Shown here one piece after another: positions 63,499 through 64,000 of a stretch of DNA of 64,000 nucleotides. Source of the DNA: Methanomassiliicoccales archaeon PtaU1.Bin124 (GTDB lineage Archaea > Thermoplasmatota > Thermoplasmata > Methanomassiliicoccales > UBA472); assembly GCA_002067865.1 (NCBI GenBank), contig MVRC01000005.1:99643-163642 (forward strand), written 5' to 3'. Under the pieces are notes generated by a model, which saw nothing but the letters and a program-made list of their open reading frames with translations, was not told where the DNA came from and made no database searches. Each line of letters begins with the position of its first letter. The stretch's first letter is position 1. Position numbers and translations under genes: made by a program.

Positions 63499-64000
63499 TT
63501 ATTCAGCAGGAATCTCGTCCGCGGATTCGACAGCAGCAGTCTTTCGGCTTTTCTTCGCTTTGGGGGCTTCCTCGACAACAGTTTCCTCAATCACGGTTGA
63601 GTCTTCCGCGGTGGCTTCGATTTCAACTTCCTCGACTTTACCACCCAACTTGGCGAGAGTGGATGCACCGAACAGATCAATATCTTCCAGTTCATCTTCT
63701 TCATCCATGCGCGGGCGCAGACCGGAGGCAACGCGGGCAGCAGGGGTTTCAACAACACCCGTCTCGTGGTCCTCTTCCTTGTACATCGTCTTGCCTTCAA
63801 TGGCAGCATCAGCAATTTTGCCAACCAACAACTTGATGGCGCGAATGGCGTCATCATTGGAAGGGATCACGTAATCAACGAAGCGGGGATCGCAGTTGGT
63901 GTCCACCAGGGCGATCACAGGGATGCCCTTGATATTGGCTTCATGAACGGCGGTATGTTCGCGCATCACGTCGATAATGAATACCAGGTCGGGAACCCGC
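63499..64000 (-). CDS. rpsB: bacterial ribosomal protein S2 (partial, start beyond window)
   Basis: C-terminal 166 residues. [19 protein letters not shown] and [17 protein letters not shown] are bacterial S2 motifs. A long acidic C-terminal extension follows. The order rpsB-tsf is the standard bacterial operon. The frame is open to the window edge. Confidence 0.93.
   Translation of the reverse strand, partial: RVPDLVFIIDVMREHTAVHEANIKGIPVIALVDTNCDPRFVDYVIPSNDDAIRAIKLLVGKIADAAIEGKTMYKEEDHETGVVETPAARVASGLRPRMDEEDELEDIDLFGASTLAKLGGKVEEVEIEATAEDSTVIEETVVEEAPKAKKSRKTAAVESADEIPAE

Noticed and set aside
62497..64000. Horizontal transfer of tsf-rpsB into the archaeon
   Set aside because: Both flanking genes are cut at one point with no mobile element or insertion scar, and a bacterial S2/EF-Ts pair has no use in an archaeal ribosome; a chimera is simpler.

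Overview
The window reads as about 62.87 kb of one archaeal chromosome followed by about 1.1 kb of bacterial sequence that appears to have been joined on artificially. The archaeal part encodes aIF5B, aIF2-gamma, S6e, an archaeal-type ProRS, a Gins51-like GINS subunit, HerA, PAN, a thermosome, aMBF1, CTP-dependent riboflavin kinase and pantoate kinase. It also encodes a DUF2099 protein (methanogenesis marker 8). That marker, a GC-rich coding style and a bacterial-type GrpE-DnaK-DnaJ set suggest a mesophilic methanogen of the Thermoplasmatota, probably Methanomassiliicoccales-like. This placement is an inference; no 16S or mcr gene is present.

Layout. 1-7,127: translation block (tail of a probable L24e gene, ndk, infB; then rps6e, eif2g, PIN protein) with a secreted protein, a His-tailed EamA permease and mmp8. 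7,281-9,329: 7TM-PAS histidine kinase. 9,448-13,554: riboflavin kinase/regulator and a purS-purL-purQ operon. 13,613-19,869: MarC protein, TrmI, zinc-ribbon membrane proteins, ProRS, Prs. 20,081-29,877: HerA, DUF357, CoA synthesis (pantoate kinase, CoaBC), Tmk, glycine decarboxylase (gcvPA, gcvPB), Toprim, DUF167, GINS.

30,026-42,164: tRNA-Lys(CTT) and an integrated element of about 12 kb. The element starts at the 3' end of the tRNA and ends at a 13-bp copy of that end. It carries a tyrosine integrase abutting the tRNA, a P-loop ATPase operon with a hairpin upstream, a complete type I restriction-modification system (hsdM, hsdS, hsdR), and an AT-rich three-gene operon. That operon encodes a GHKL-type ATPase, a DUF4325 STAS-like protein and an unknown 106-residue protein. 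It is the best candidate here for an undescribed system: it resembles a bacterial anti-sigma kinase/antagonist pair but sits in an archaeon, beside a restriction system.

42,251-56,866: a membrane-flanked PH-domain pair; a divergent MarR/MFS pair with two operators around one TATA box; a PAS kinase and response regulator; a protein of six ~28-residue repeats between two zinc-finger-like ends; a permease remnant; a cupredoxin; a GPN GTPase with zinc ribbons; a SnoaL-like gene interrupted by an in-frame amber codon; a stand-alone 5TM-LYT sensor domain; PAN; aMBF1; DUF2240. 57,137-62,413: a chaperone cluster (thermosome, grpE, dnaK, dnaJ).

62,497-64,000: an MFS gene is cut mid-protein near 62,860 and runs into bacterial tsf and rpsB on the other strand. 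Archaea lack EF-Ts of this type, so this is best read as an assembly or binning chimera.
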